NCBI GenBank assembly: GCA_963575745.1
Contig: CAUYUJ010016690.1
Location: 246,269-266,685 of the forward strand
DNA from: Prorocentrum cordatum
Lineage: Eukaryota; Sar; Dinophyceae; Prorocentrales; Prorocentraceae
DNA length: 20,417 nt
Direction: 5' to 3'
Under the pieces are notes generated by a model. The model saw only the letters and a list, made by a program, of their open reading frames with translations, did no database searches and was not told where the DNA came from. The translations under genes were made by a program, and so were the position numbers. Position 1 is the first letter of the stretch; every line of letters starts with the position of its first letter. This document shows, in pieces, positions 1 through 7,592 of the stretch.

Positions 1-129
1 ACGGATCTGATTGATGATGGTTCTGGCGGTGATGACGATGACGATCAGGACGGTGCTGCTGACGCTCATGCTGATGCTGATGAGGCGACGCCGATGGCGA
101 TGTTGATTCGGATTATGTTCCAAGGCTGA
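1..129 (+). CDS. C-terminal end of an acidic protein, open at the window edge
   Basis: Frame 1 is open from the first base to a TGA at 127-129, giving 42 residues. The first half is rich in Asp and Ala, with an Asp run near residue 11 and alternating Asp-Ala around residues 21-28. The end, MAMLIRIMFQG, is hydrophobic. No family is recognised. The GAT/GAC-rich bases could also be a decayed microsatellite. Seen: the open frame and the stop. Inferred: that it is translated. A strong hairpin begins 20 bases after the stop, where a 3' UTR would lie. Confidence 0.25.
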   Translation, partial: TDLIDDGSGGDDDDDQDGAADAHADADEATPMAMLIRIMFQG

Positions 130-148
130 GTTTGTAGGTTGTGTTGAA

Positions 149-196
149 GCCGCGGGTCGGGGAGACGCCAGGGTTCGTCTCCCCGACATCCGCGGC
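149..196 (+). other. Strong imperfect hairpin
   Basis: The arm GTCGGGGAGACG at 156-167 pairs perfectly with CGTCTCCCCGAC at 176-187 around an 8-nt loop (168-175). After a 2-nt bulge (188-189) the stem continues for 7 bp, GCCGCGG at 149-155 with CCGCGGC at 190-196. That is 19 paired bases, mostly GC. It could be a 3' UTR structure, an RNA-processing signal or the scar of a small inverted-repeat element. Confidence 0.75.
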
Positions 197-1161
197 GTCT
201 CCTCCTCACCGCCGTCCGTCTCTTTGGTTTTGGCCTCTGCGTGTGTGACCCGAACCACTTCGGGCTAGGCCCCCACCAAGTTTTGGTGCATGCGTTTTCT
301 TAAATTATTCAAATCGTGGGACGGCAATCCTCTACATGGCCTCCTTGGTTTCCAGAATTCATACACTTACGGTGATTCAGATCCAATGTTTGCAGCGAGT
401 GATACTTTTCAACTGTATGTTTTGAGCGGATCAGTTCTGATGTGTGTGGTAACTCCATCTCAATAGTTGCACGTGGCATGATTTGACCTGTTAATATATC
501 TGGATTGCCTGTTAGTGTGTTATAGAGGCCTCGTAATTATATATCACATTTTATGTTGGTATTTTGATGATTTTGGGTATTCGTCATGTGTGGGTGAGTG
601 TGAACACTTGTGGAATACAACGAGCACGCCAGCTTTTATCCCGAATGTTACATGCATGCAGGGTGACCAACCTGAACCTGACCCACCTCCTCTCATGTCG
701 TTGCTTCGCATCGTCGCCCTTCACCGCCAGCCATTACAGCCGAGATGTTCTCATGCAGCGCCGACGAGTGGAAACATTGTTTCGCGCATCCTGCCGCCTG
801 AAACGGGGTGCCCTGGTGCTGCGCGATCCCGCTGGGTACCCGCAGGCATCACCGCAACCTCCCCTCCCCCTCATCCTCCCTTCCCCTCCCAATTCGTCCT
901 CGGCAGCGACCCCTTGAGGCCGACCGTCGGACAATGATCAACAAGTTTCCAGGGACCCGCCGTCTCTTCCTCCCTGTTCCCCCCCCTCCTCGTCTGCCTC
1001 CCTCTTTCTCCTCCTCCTCCTCCTCCGTCTCCTCCTCCTGTCCCAGGCCCTGGCTGTGGCCATCGGAGCAGATTTGAGAGACTTGCCGATCCGTGATAAG
1101 TTGTGTTGTGGTCACACATTTCCCAGTGGCAGCGTGTCCGTGAATTGCACGCGGGACGCCT
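197..1161. other. No convincing gene; AT-richer spacer then pyrimidine tract
   Basis: Two small hairpins occur: CCCGAA/TTCGGG at 249-264 and CACCAA/TTGGTG at 274-288. Bases 300-560 are clearly AT-richer than the rest and look like intron or intergenic DNA. Overlapping short frames at 564-937 disagree with each other and show no protein-like pattern. A CAG acceptor-like site lies at the end of GGTACCCGCAG (~851). A CTCC-rich tract covers about 955-1045. Confidence 0.4.
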
Positions 1162-1506
1162 ATGAACATGTATCGGTTCTGGATGCGTTTGGGCGACGTT
1201 GGCGGCATCGGTGCGCCTTGCGAAGCTAACGTGCCCGTGCCCCATGGTGGAGACCTGCTTGCTGATCAGATTGCGGTTGCACCAGAGGTTGCGCCTGGTT
1301 ATGCAGCAACTCGTCGGGCTTACAGTTTGATGTCGCATGCGCAATGCATTGATGCGGCCACCGCTCTGGACCTTCGCTTCGAGACCGTCTCAGCTGAATT
1401 GCACGCGGTCAAGAAAAATAATCGCCAATTGATTGTTCGGCGTGATGCGCGTGCAACCGTCCCGTTTGATCTTCGCGATTGCGCCGCCGGCGCCATGTCA
1501 TCTTGA
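1162..1506 (+). CDS. Uncertain hypothetical reading frame
   Basis: An ATG-to-TGA frame of 114 codons. The product has mixed composition without low complexity, with an Ala-rich helical middle (PEVAPGYAATRRAYSLMSHA) and a basic stretch, KKNNRQLIVRRDARA. No domain is recognised. The opposite strand is open over much of the same interval, so length alone proves little. No clear splice site supports either strand. It may be a decayed exon or chance. Confidence 0.2.
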   Translation: MNMYRFWMRLGDVGGIGAPCEANVPVPHGGDLLADQIAVAPEVAPGYAATRRAYSLMSHAQCIDAATALDLRFETVSAELHAVKKNNRQLIVRRDARATVPFDLRDCAAGAMSS

Positions 1507-1653
1507 CAGGTGGACCACAAGGCTGGTAAACACCATCCCAGGTAGGCTCTCCTTGCGATAGGTATGAGGCGGAGCCTGTCCACCTGCGCGTGCCGCGACA
1601 TCGGCCCGCTGATGCTCGTCGACATCGACAGGCTTGAGCCGCCGGGGGCGACA

Positions 1654-1919
1654 TCTCCTCCTCATCCTCCCTCGTCCTCCCTCCTCCTCCTCCTCCTCCT
1701 CCTCCTGTTCCTCCTCATCCTTTCTCCCCCTCCTCTTCCTCCTGCCCCTCCTCCTCCTCCTCCTCCTCCTCCTCCTCCTCCTCCTCCTTCTCTTCCTCCT
1801 CCTCCTCCTCCTGCCTCCCCCATCCACCTCCTCCCTCCTGCGCCTCCTCCCTCTCCCTCCCCTCCTCCACTCCTCCTCCTTCTTCCCCCCATCCTCCCTC
1901 CTTCTTCTCCCCCTCCCTG
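1654..1919 (+). repeat. Long (CCT)n pyrimidine tract
   Basis: About 265 bases are almost pure pyrimidine, dominated by CCT/CTC triplets, with a particularly regular core near 1740-1810. Frames through it would give poly-Ser, poly-Leu, poly-Pro, or poly-Glu/Gly/Arg on the other strand; these are artefacts of the repeat. Such a tract can adopt triplex (H-DNA) structure, and upstream of an exon it could act as an exaggerated polypyrimidine tract. Confidence 0.95.
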
Positions 1920-1981
1920 AAGTTTTCTATGATAATGAAACGCGCGAGGACCTGGAGGTGTAGGAATGGTGGGGGGAGGCG

Positions 1982-2300
1982 ATGGGGGCTAGCCGAAACA
2001 CATCGAAACGACGATCGGCCATGAGACGCCGACGCCCTGACGACGACTGCGACGACGACTCCAATTACGACCCCGACGTCGATGGTGCTGGCCACGCCAC
2101 CGCGACTCCCCGCGGGGCCCATGGGGCCTCTTTTTTCGCGCCGCGCGCCCCCCCCCCCCCCCCCCGCGGGCTAGCGTGGTCAAGGGCGAGCTGGTGGCGG
2201 CTGCCGCCCTGGCGGCTCGCTCCAGAGCCTGGCCCGCGGCCCGCGAGGAGCGCCTTCGCCGCGGCGGCCTGGCGGCGGCGGGCCCCGCTGGCGGGCGCAG
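1982..2300 (+). CDS. Possible exon split by a C18 run
   Basis: From ATG 1982, frame 2 reads a plausible N-terminus with a basic start and then an Asp cluster (RRRRPDDDCDDDSNYDPDVD), ending in APRAPPPP at an 18-base C run (2148-2165). Beyond the run the protein-like frame is frame 1: SVVKGELVAAAALAARSRAW, then AAREERLRRGG, a helical Ala/Arg pattern ending near the CAG at 2298-2300. Neither frame looks coding on both sides, so a change in C-run length may separate two halves of one exon. No family is recognised. It could equally be a dead copy or an assembly error. Confidence 0.3.
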
Positions 2301-2340
2301 AATGGAAGGGGGGTGGGGGGCGGAGGCGAGCGGCCCACGT

Positions 2341-2446
2341 CATTCGCTCGAGTCGATTTGGCATTCGAGTCGAGCCGAATCGTTCCAGTCGGGTCGAGTC
2401 GACTCGCATCGATTCGGTCGGGTCGAATCGGGTCGCTTCGTTCCAA
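2341..2446 (+). repeat. Degenerate pentanucleotide (GTCGA/GTCGG)n
   Basis: A run of five-base steps built on TCGAG, TCGAT, TCGGG and TCGAA. The array is nearly self-complementary, because GTCGAC-type steps pair with themselves, so it can fold on either strand. It lies between the preceding exon candidate and the next one. Confidence 0.85.
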
Positions 2447-2567
2447 ACGGCGTGGGCTGCTCACCCGCGCCCCTTCTTCCCCATCGTCTCCCCTCAGCGC
2501 CCGTCCGATCGCGCCATCTGTCGACGTCGTCGCGGCGCCCGGGAACCATGGCGAGCGGCTGTTCCAG

Positions 2568-3212
2568 TTTGCGTTCCACAGCGCCATGTCCTATGCGACG
2601 AACAGTAAAGTGTGGCATGGCTCGGAATGGTTGTCTGTTGAGCTCTGGGGTGCCTACTTGCTGGGCCCTTCAAAGCTGTCGGATGCCTCGTCCGTTGCGT
2701 CAGCTCTGTCCTGCATTGCATCTACGGGCGACATCGCGCGTCGACTTGAGGGGGTTGGAGGTGCTGCGCATGCGATGGTTGGCAAACAACGCAAGTGTTT
2801 GGGGTGCCGTGTCTGGTCCGATCCTGCGATCGCACGAGGGGGAGACCGTGGGCGAACGCTGGTGCTGGATGTATGGTGTTGCGCATGCGACAGGGGCCCC
2901 GACCAAGCTCAGCTGAAACAAATTATTGCCCACCAGATAGCACCGATACCCCGGGCGTTTTTCATTGAGCGCGTCTGCGTGAACCATGCGACCCAGCTCT
3001 GCGTGAAGAAGACGTTGACAGTCGTTGACGAATGGTTGCGCCGTCACAGGCGTAGATGGGCATATTTTTCCGCGCTGGCAAATTTGGTGCGCTGTCGGCG
3101 TGGGCGTCACTGGGGGATTTGCGATGCCTTGTTTGAGAGTCAGCTCGTGCGCCCAGCTGAATGTGTTCAAGTGTATCCGAATCTCGCTGAGCGGTGTTTG
3201 TCTGGCCGTTGA
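2568..3212 (+). CDS. Hypothetical exon, 214 residues
   Basis: Frame 0 stays open to TGA at 3210-3212. The protein-like part begins after CTGTTCCAG (acceptor AG at 2566-2567), which opens the frame in phase 0 with FAFHSAMSYATNSKVWHGSE. The rest has mixed composition with several Trp and Cys residues (CLGCRVW, LDVWCCACDRG) and a basic stretch, WLRRHRRRWAYF. No known domain is recognised. The opposite strand is also open for 157 codons inside this interval, so strand choice rests on the acceptor and the residue pattern. Possible terminal exon or decayed copy. Confidence 0.35.
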   Translation, partial: FAFHSAMSYATNSKVWHGSEWLSVELWGAYLLGPSKLSDASSVASALSCIASTGDIARRLEGVGGAAHAMVGKQRKCLGCRVWSDPAIARGGDRGRTLVLDVWCCACDRGPDQAQLKQIIAHQIAPIPRAFFIERVCVNHATQLCVKKTLTVVDEWLRRHRRRWAYFSALANLVRCRRGRHWGICDALFESQLVRPAECVQVYPNLAERCLSGR

Positions 3213-3440
3213 GGTAGCATCGGCCGCGCTGGGAACTGGTTGATCAAGTGCGGGGTCGGCCTCAAGGTGGCGCTCAAATGAATCGTGGGCGCGTGAAGAC
3301 GTAGCCTAGTAGACCCCAGGCCCTCGGGGCCTTTGGGGCGATAGGAGCAGCTGGGTCTTCGGTGGGCCTCTCGCCCCCCGCCCTGGCCCCGCCCCTACCC
3401 CCCCGCCCCTGCTCCGATCCGCCCGCGGCGGGGGGGGTAG

Positions 3441-3641
3441 ACCGAGGAAGATGATGGGGGGGGCGAAGAGGGCGAGGATGAGGAGGAGATGGCAAAGTCC
3501 TGTGAGGCGGGGGCGGAGGAGGAGGAGCTAGCGCGGAGGAGGGGTGCCCGGGGGGCCCGCCCGCAGGCGCCATCGCGCCTGGCGACTGCGCTGCCGCAGC
3601 TGCTGACGTCGGCGGCGCGGCAGCAGTCGACCGGGACCTAG
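3441..3641 (+). CDS. Acidic exon candidate (frame 0)
   Basis: A frame of 66 codons opens exactly after GGGGGGTAG (AG at 3439-3440) and runs to TAG 3639-3641. It reads an acidic segment (TEEDDGGGEEGEDEEEMAKS), then EEEELARRRGARG, then a helical LATALPQLL. There is no useful ATG near the acceptor, so it can only be an internal or terminal exon. It overlaps the membrane-helix frame at 3567-3859 in another phase; at most one of the two is likely to be translated from this copy. No family is recognised. Confidence 0.3.
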   Translation, partial: TEEDDGGGEEGEDEEEMAKSCEAGAEEEELARRRGARGARPQAPSRLATALPQLLTSAARQQSTGT

Positions 3642-3859
3642 CCGCAGGGTCCGCGGGGTCGTCGCCTCATCCTCGTCGTCGTCGTTGTCGTCGTCGGTCG
3701 CCGCCCTTTGTCCTCCTCGTCGTCGCCGTCGTCCTCCTCGCCCTCGTCGTCGTGTTCGGTGTCGGGCGCCTCGTCGCCTCCTCGGCGTCGTCGGGCGCCG
3801 CCCCTCGCGCGCGCCCGGAGAGGGCGCCGGGCGCGGCGACCTCCAGGCCGAGGAGCTGA
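3567..3859 (+). CDS. Exon candidate with a predicted membrane helix
   Basis: Frame 2 is open from 3506. The likely exon starts after CCGCCCGCAG (AG 3565-3566) and ends at TGA 3857-3859, about 97 residues. The order is an Ala/Gly-rich lead (GDCAAAAADVGGAAAVDRD), a basic cluster (PRRRRCRRRSPP), about 20 hydrophobic residues (FVLLVVAVVLLALVVVFGVG), then a Pro/Ala/Arg tail. Basic residues before the helix would place that side in the cytosol by the positive-inside rule. The helix is written largely in GTC/CTC codons, so it could be a translated microsatellite; the flanking residues argue mildly against that. Partner exons are unknown. Confidence 0.35.
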
Positions 3860-4683
3860 AGGCATACCGCGACAAGCTCACCAGGTGGAAGCTTGATGTA
3901 TGCACCGTGATTGATGCCGTGCTTTTCTTTCCCGTCGTTGGCGACATGGCAGCTGTGCGCGATGTCTTGCAATCTGTGTTTGTCTTGTAACCGATGGGGC
4001 CTCAGCCACTTGCCCAGTGGCGGTGGCGGGCTGCTCGGTGGCGAGATCGGCGGCCTCCCGTTCCAGACGGCCACGGGCGAGGCGGACGTTGCGGCTCGAC
4101 AGTTCGACGCGCTGCTCACAAACATTTCGTTATTTCGGGGCGCCTCTGCATCTTTGAATGCTGCTGCCCGCTTGGACTTGCTTGAGCTAGCAATCGTACC
4201 GACCCAGACTGCGCCCGCGCAATTCAACTGGAGGATTCGGCGCCCGTCCAAGCTTTTCGCCCATGCAGAATGTTCTGGCTCGTGAGAGCAGATCGATGCG
4301 CATTTTGTCAGCGTCGCCAGAGCACAGCACAGGCCATTCCCGAGACCGACGACGATCACCTTGAAATCAATACACGGAAGCTCAAACATTGCTCGGTCAG
4401 AAATGGAACATGCTGCTACGACAGGTACACTTTCAATGGGGTGGTTGGTTTTCTCGTTCTTGCGCCCTCTCGCTGCCATCCTGAATGGTGGTGCTCAGAG
4501 CTTGGAGGGCTATAGCAGCGTAATCAAAGTGATCAGCGGGCGAGCACCGTTCATTGGCATGCCTCTTTTGTCCGCTCGGCGCCAGCTAAATCACAAAGTC
4601 GGATCGTTGTCCCAGTTGGGCCCGCGGCAGCTCCGCAACGCGGCAAAGGTGGCCTTGGGATTTTCTATTGCCCTCTCTGCTTA
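3860..4683. other. Ambiguous region, open frames on both strands
   Basis: On the plus strand, frame 1 over the boundary reads RGDLQAEELKAYRDKLTR, helical and charged, ending at an ACCAG|GTGG donor-like site near 3881. Later plus frames (3911-4285, 4361-4684) and a 270-codon minus frame (4479 down to 3667) are all open and none is clearly superior. No domain is recognised in any. I do not choose between them. Confidence 0.25.
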
Positions 4684-4870
4684 AATGCACCTCCACCTCC
4701 TGCTCATCCCATCTCTCCCCCTTGCTCGCCTTGCTCACTCAACCTCCGCCTCCTCCTCCTCGTCGCTCGCCCCACTCCTCGTCCTCGCCTCTCCTCTTCA
4801 TCGACCTGACCTCCTTGGCCGCCCCCCCTCTCCTCGTCCTCGCCTGGACCTCCTCGGCTCATTTTCCCCG
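4684..4870 (+). repeat. Pyrimidine-rich tract (CTCCTC)
   Basis: Nearly continuous C/T-rich DNA with CTCCTCCTC and CTCGTCCTCGCC motifs. Frames through it give only Ser/Leu/Pro low complexity. It precedes the next possible coding stretch and may be intronic. Confidence 0.7.
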
Positions 4871-4899
4871 CCCGCCACCTCCCCGCCCTCTGCCGTCGG

Positions 4900-5358
4900 G
4901 TGTGCGAGCGCATCCACGCGGGCCTTAGCCGCAGCTGCGACGTTGGCATGTCGTCTGTCCTTCGAGACCAGTGCAGATGGCTGACGCCTCCGCCAACTGC
5001 CGGGCTTCCTGCGTCTCTGGAACTGTCGCAGGGTTTGCGGAATATCTCGCCTCACCTGAGTTTTTCTGTTGCGGAGCGTTGGGCGTTGAAGTGTGTTCTG
5101 CTTACTCGACGGGCACTCCCGCAACCCGATGTACTGCGGTGCTTGTCGTTCAAGCCCGTCGCGGATGCATCGTCTGTGTACTTTGTGACCGACGTGAACG
5201 AATGCGTCGCGTGCGCTGTGCCAGCTACAACCAGTCGCGCCGACGATGGGACTGTGTATGTGTATTCCCCCGGGCCAGCGCATCGTTCATGTTTTTGTAG
5301 ACGATTGCCGGGTTTTACGAGGTTGTGCACGCTGACCCTCGACCCGAGGATCCTATAG
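4900..5358 (+). CDS. Uncertain reading frame
   Basis: Frame 1 is open for 152 codons to TAG 5356-5358. The more protein-like middle reads SQGLRNISPHLSFSVAERWA and continues with KCVLLTRRALPQPDVLRCL and TDVNECVACAVPATTSRADD. No domain is recognised. Minus-strand frames are open over the same bases. It could be an exon upstream of the one at 5425, but no convincing donor links them. Confidence 0.2.
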   Translation: MCERIHAGLSRSCDVGMSSVLRDQCRWLTPPPTAGLPASLELSQGLRNISPHLSFSVAERWALKCVLLTRRALPQPDVLRCLSFKPVADASSVYFVTDVNECVACAVPATTSRADDGTVYVYSPGPAHRSCFCRRLPGFTRLCTLTLDPRIL

Positions 5359-5424
5359 CAGCACTGGTGTATACTGTGGTTTGGGACGAATGGTTGGGCG
5401 CGGGCCGCGGGGGGATCTTGCCAG

Positions 5425-5676
5425 GACGCGCTGGGCTCTTCGGCCTGGAAGCAGAAGCCGCCCTCCAAGAAGCGAGAGCGCGCTGACGAGGAGGCGTGCT
5501 CTGTCGTCCTGTCGTCGGTGGTCGCTGCTGTCGTTGCAGTCGGCGTCGTCGCCCTCGGGGCCCTCGCTGAGTCGCTTGCGCCGCCGTTTCTGCCGTCGAG
5601 GTCGTCGTCGTCGTCGTCGTCGTCGTCTGGCAGCGCTGGCAATGGCGTGGCGACGGCGACAGACGTGACGACTTAG
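5425..5676 (+). CDS. Terminal exon with membrane helix and Ser tract
   Basis: Frame 1 is open from 5359 to TAG 5674-5676. The likely exon starts after ATCTTGCCAG (AG 5423-5424) with DALGSSAWKQKPP, giving 83 residues. The order is a basic segment (KQKPPSKKRERADEEA), about 22 hydrophobic residues (VVLSSVVAAVVAVGVVALGA), a short Pro loop, a (TCG)n-encoded Ser run and a polar C-terminus ending VATATDVTT. There is no ATG in the frame, so an ATG-based search misses it. The pattern suggests a single-pass protein C-terminus with a basic segment on the cytosolic side. No family is recognised; the upstream exons are not found. Confidence 0.45.
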   Translation, partial: DALGSSAWKQKPPSKKRERADEEACSVVLSSVVAAVVAVGVVALGALAESLAPPFLPSRSSSSSSSSSGSAGNGVATATDVTT

Positions 5677-5978
5677 AAGTGCGTCGACCGCTCGCACACT
5701 CTTGCGCGCATAATTGCGCGCGCGTGAAACCAGCTTGCACATTGCGCGTGCGTGCGTCTGTGAGTGTATGGCGCGTCGTTGCGCACGCGCCGCATGTCCC
5801 ACCTCCGCGTTCTACCCTCCTGCCGCGCTCCCGCCCCTCCCCGCCTCGTAGCCCCGCACGGGCTGACGGTGACCAAGCCGATCCATATGCCGCTGTCCTG
5901 CGCCTGGCGGTGAGGGCGATGAATCAGGCGCCAGGCCCGCCGACCACGCCCTAGCGCGTGCTCTGGAGGCAATGATGA

Positions 5979-6116
5979 ACGAGGATGGTGTGGGGGATGG
6001 CGACGAGGGCGGTGCCCGAGGAGCTGATCGCCAGGGGTATTTACGACGTCGACGACTCCGTCGAAGAATGGTTCGGCGTTCGCGTCGATGACGAGGGCGT
6101 CGGTGCGGCGGCTGCG

Positions 6117-6190
<74 letters not shown>

Positions 6191-6345
6191 GGGGGGGGGG
6201 GGCGGGGGGCCCGGGGTCCGATGCCGACCCCTTGCGCCCCTCTCAAGCCATGCAATGTGCGCGGCAGCCACTCCTGTGGAGTGTCCGACGCGCTCAACAC
6301 GATGGGTGGGGGGACGGCCCCTGGGGCGGCGATGGGGGCGAAGAG
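5979..6345 (+). pseudogene. Coding-like stretch interrupted by T70-G13
   Basis: Before the homopolymer, frame 0 reads AVPEELIARGIYDVDDSVEE and then WFGVRVDDEGVGAAAR. After it, frame 1 reads SDADPLRPSQAMQCARQPLL and then WSVRRAQHDGWGDG, and stops making sense at AAGAG|GTGAGG, a consensus-like donor with exon end 6345 in phase 0. Both sides look protein-like, and the T70/G13 block changes frame between them. Overlapping frame 2 upstream (5900-6040) reads PADHALARALEAMMNEDGVG, so the true 5' structure is unclear. CGAG|GTTTTT at 6118 could be a donor, which would make the T run intronic. No family is recognised. Confidence 0.3.
6120..6202 (+). repeat. T70-G13 homopolymer block
   Basis: Seventy consecutive T residues (6120-6189) are followed directly by thirteen G (6190-6202), then C and six more G. 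Read on the minus strand this is C13-A70, like a very long poly(A) tail. Exact lengths in such tracts are unreliable in any assembly. Confidence 0.95.
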
Positions 6346-7016
6346 GTGAGGATAGGTGAGGATAGGAGGAGAAGAGGAGGGCGCGGTGCGGATGAGGTGA
6401 GGACGCGGCGAGGATGAGATGAGGACGAGGTGAGGACGCGGGGGTGAGGCGACGAGGGAGTCTTGGGGAGGGGGGGAGTTGCGCGGGGACCCTCCCCCAG
6501 TTGCGGATAAGAGCGCGGGCGCATGGCGCGTCCGACCCGAAACTCCAACGCGCCCCATCACGGCCCCATCACAGCGCGCCCTCGCGCAGTCCAGCACGAC
6601 TCCGCGCCGCGACCCGCCCTTGGGCCGTTGGGGCAGTGTCAGACCTGTCGGCGTCCACGCATGCGCCTGGCACGTTGTGCTGGGGGCCCTGCTCGTCGCT
6701 CTGCCCCCCCCTAGCCCTGGCTCTCGCTCTCGCTGCTCCTCTGGCTGCCTCTGGCTGTCTGGTTCCTCTGGCCCCTCACCTGACTCGCTCGCTTTCTCGC
6801 CCTCGCCTTGCCGAGCCCCCGCTTCCGGCGGCCCGTGTGCCCTTCTGGCGACCGCCAGCTCAAAGCCACCTTGTACACGTAGCGTGTGACAGGGCCGACG
6901 CTGATCGAGTGGCGCCGCTGCTGCCAGTGGGTTGCTACCTGCTGATGCTGCTGTGATTGCTGCTGTTGCAGCTGGCGTGGAGTCTGGCGCGATCGACCCG
7001 TCCATTGACGCAGCAG
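6346..7016. other. No confident gene; GAGG-rich repeat and ambiguous frames
   Basis: Bases 6346-6450 are an irregular GTGAGGA/GAGGACG minisatellite containing several GTGAGG steps. From 6540 to 7016 both strands are open. The plus strand gives Ser/Pro/Leu-rich reading and later AAVIAAVAAGVESGAIDPSI. The minus strand, from an ATG at 7020-7018 within CCATATGG, reads MAAASMDGSIAPDSTPAATA and then AAITAASAGSNPLAAAAPLD. The minus start looks slightly more protein-like, but its 402-codon frame later runs through the T70 block as poly-Lys, which cannot be real. Confidence 0.3.
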
Positions 7017-7048
7017 CCATATGGATCGGGGCCCCTTTGATTTCCGGA
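7017..7048 (+). repeat. Dispersed boundary motif, copy 1
   Basis: CCATATGGATCGG, then GGCCCCTTTGAT, then TCCGGA. The same order with few differences occurs inverted at 18997-19026. The preceding AGCAGC is also shared in inverse orientation. It marks the point where coding-like DNA to the left gives way to CTTAAC and CGCCCCTTAA repeats to the right. Confidence 0.7.
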
Positions 7049-7089
7049 ACAGAACTTAAGTTCAGTTTTCCGAACCTTATCTTTCCGCC

Positions 7090-7220
7090 CCTTAACCTTA
7101 AACTTAAACTTAACCTTAAAATCGCCCCTTAACTTATCTTCCGTACCTTAGAGTCGCCCCTTAAAGTCGCCCCTTAAAGTCGCCCTTAACCTCAAAATAG
7201 CCCCTTAAAGTCGCCCATGT
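7090..7220 (+). repeat. 13-bp CGCCCCTTAA array
   Basis: CTTAAAC/CTTAACC steps lead into units of about 13 bp with consensus AGTCGCCCCTTAA, regular near 7150-7185 and decayed elsewhere. A single further unit occurs before the second 24-bp array (~7533-7550). The core matches the array at 18815-18918. Confidence 0.85.
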
Positions 7221-7275
7221 ATATAGATTTATGGTAGCATACACCTGGCACCCCCCTGTGGGTAGGCGGATTCAG

Positions 7276-7515
7276 CCGACGCGTGTGGAGTTCACGTTGG
7301 CCGCCCGTTTAGGGTTCACGCTGAATTCACGTTTGGGGTCCTCCTTGAACGTACGTTTGGGGGTCACGCTAACCGCGCGTTTGGGGTTCACGCTGAAATC
7401 ACGTTTAGGGTCCTCGTTGAACGGACGCTTGGGGTTCACGCTAACCGCACGTTTGGGGCTCACGCTGAAGTCACGTTTGGGGTCCTCGTTGAACGGACGT
7501 GTGGGGTTCACGCTA
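7276..7515 (+). repeat. 24-bp tandem array, block 1 (10 units)
   Basis: Ten 24-bp units built on CGTTTGGGGTTCACGCT. Three unit types alternate (ends ...CACGCTG, ...CTCGTTG, ...CACGCTA), so the true period is 72 bp. It is preceded by a leader at 7242-7275 that is repeated before block 2. All units are in register modulo 3, and both strands are free of stops: the minus strand reads NPKRAVSV, DPKRDFSV, NPKRTFKE repeats. Confidence 0.95.
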
Positions 7516-7592
7516 AGCCCCTCATCCTCAAGGTCGCCCCTTAAACTCGCCATCCTTCACCTGGAACCCCCTCTGTGGGTAAGCGGATTCAG

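Noticed and set aside
1564-2122. Pro-, Leu- or Glu-rich proteins over the CCT tract
   Set aside because: Open on both strands only because the triplet repeat lacks stops.
3667-4479. 270-codon minus-strand reading frame
   Set aside because: Opposite-strand frames are equally open; the C-terminal third is Arg/Thr low complexity from GTC repeats; no splice or start signal favours it.
5812-7020. 402-codon minus-strand reading frame
   Set aside because: It runs through the T70 block as a long poly-Lys stretch and through repeats; only its first ~60 codons look protein-like.
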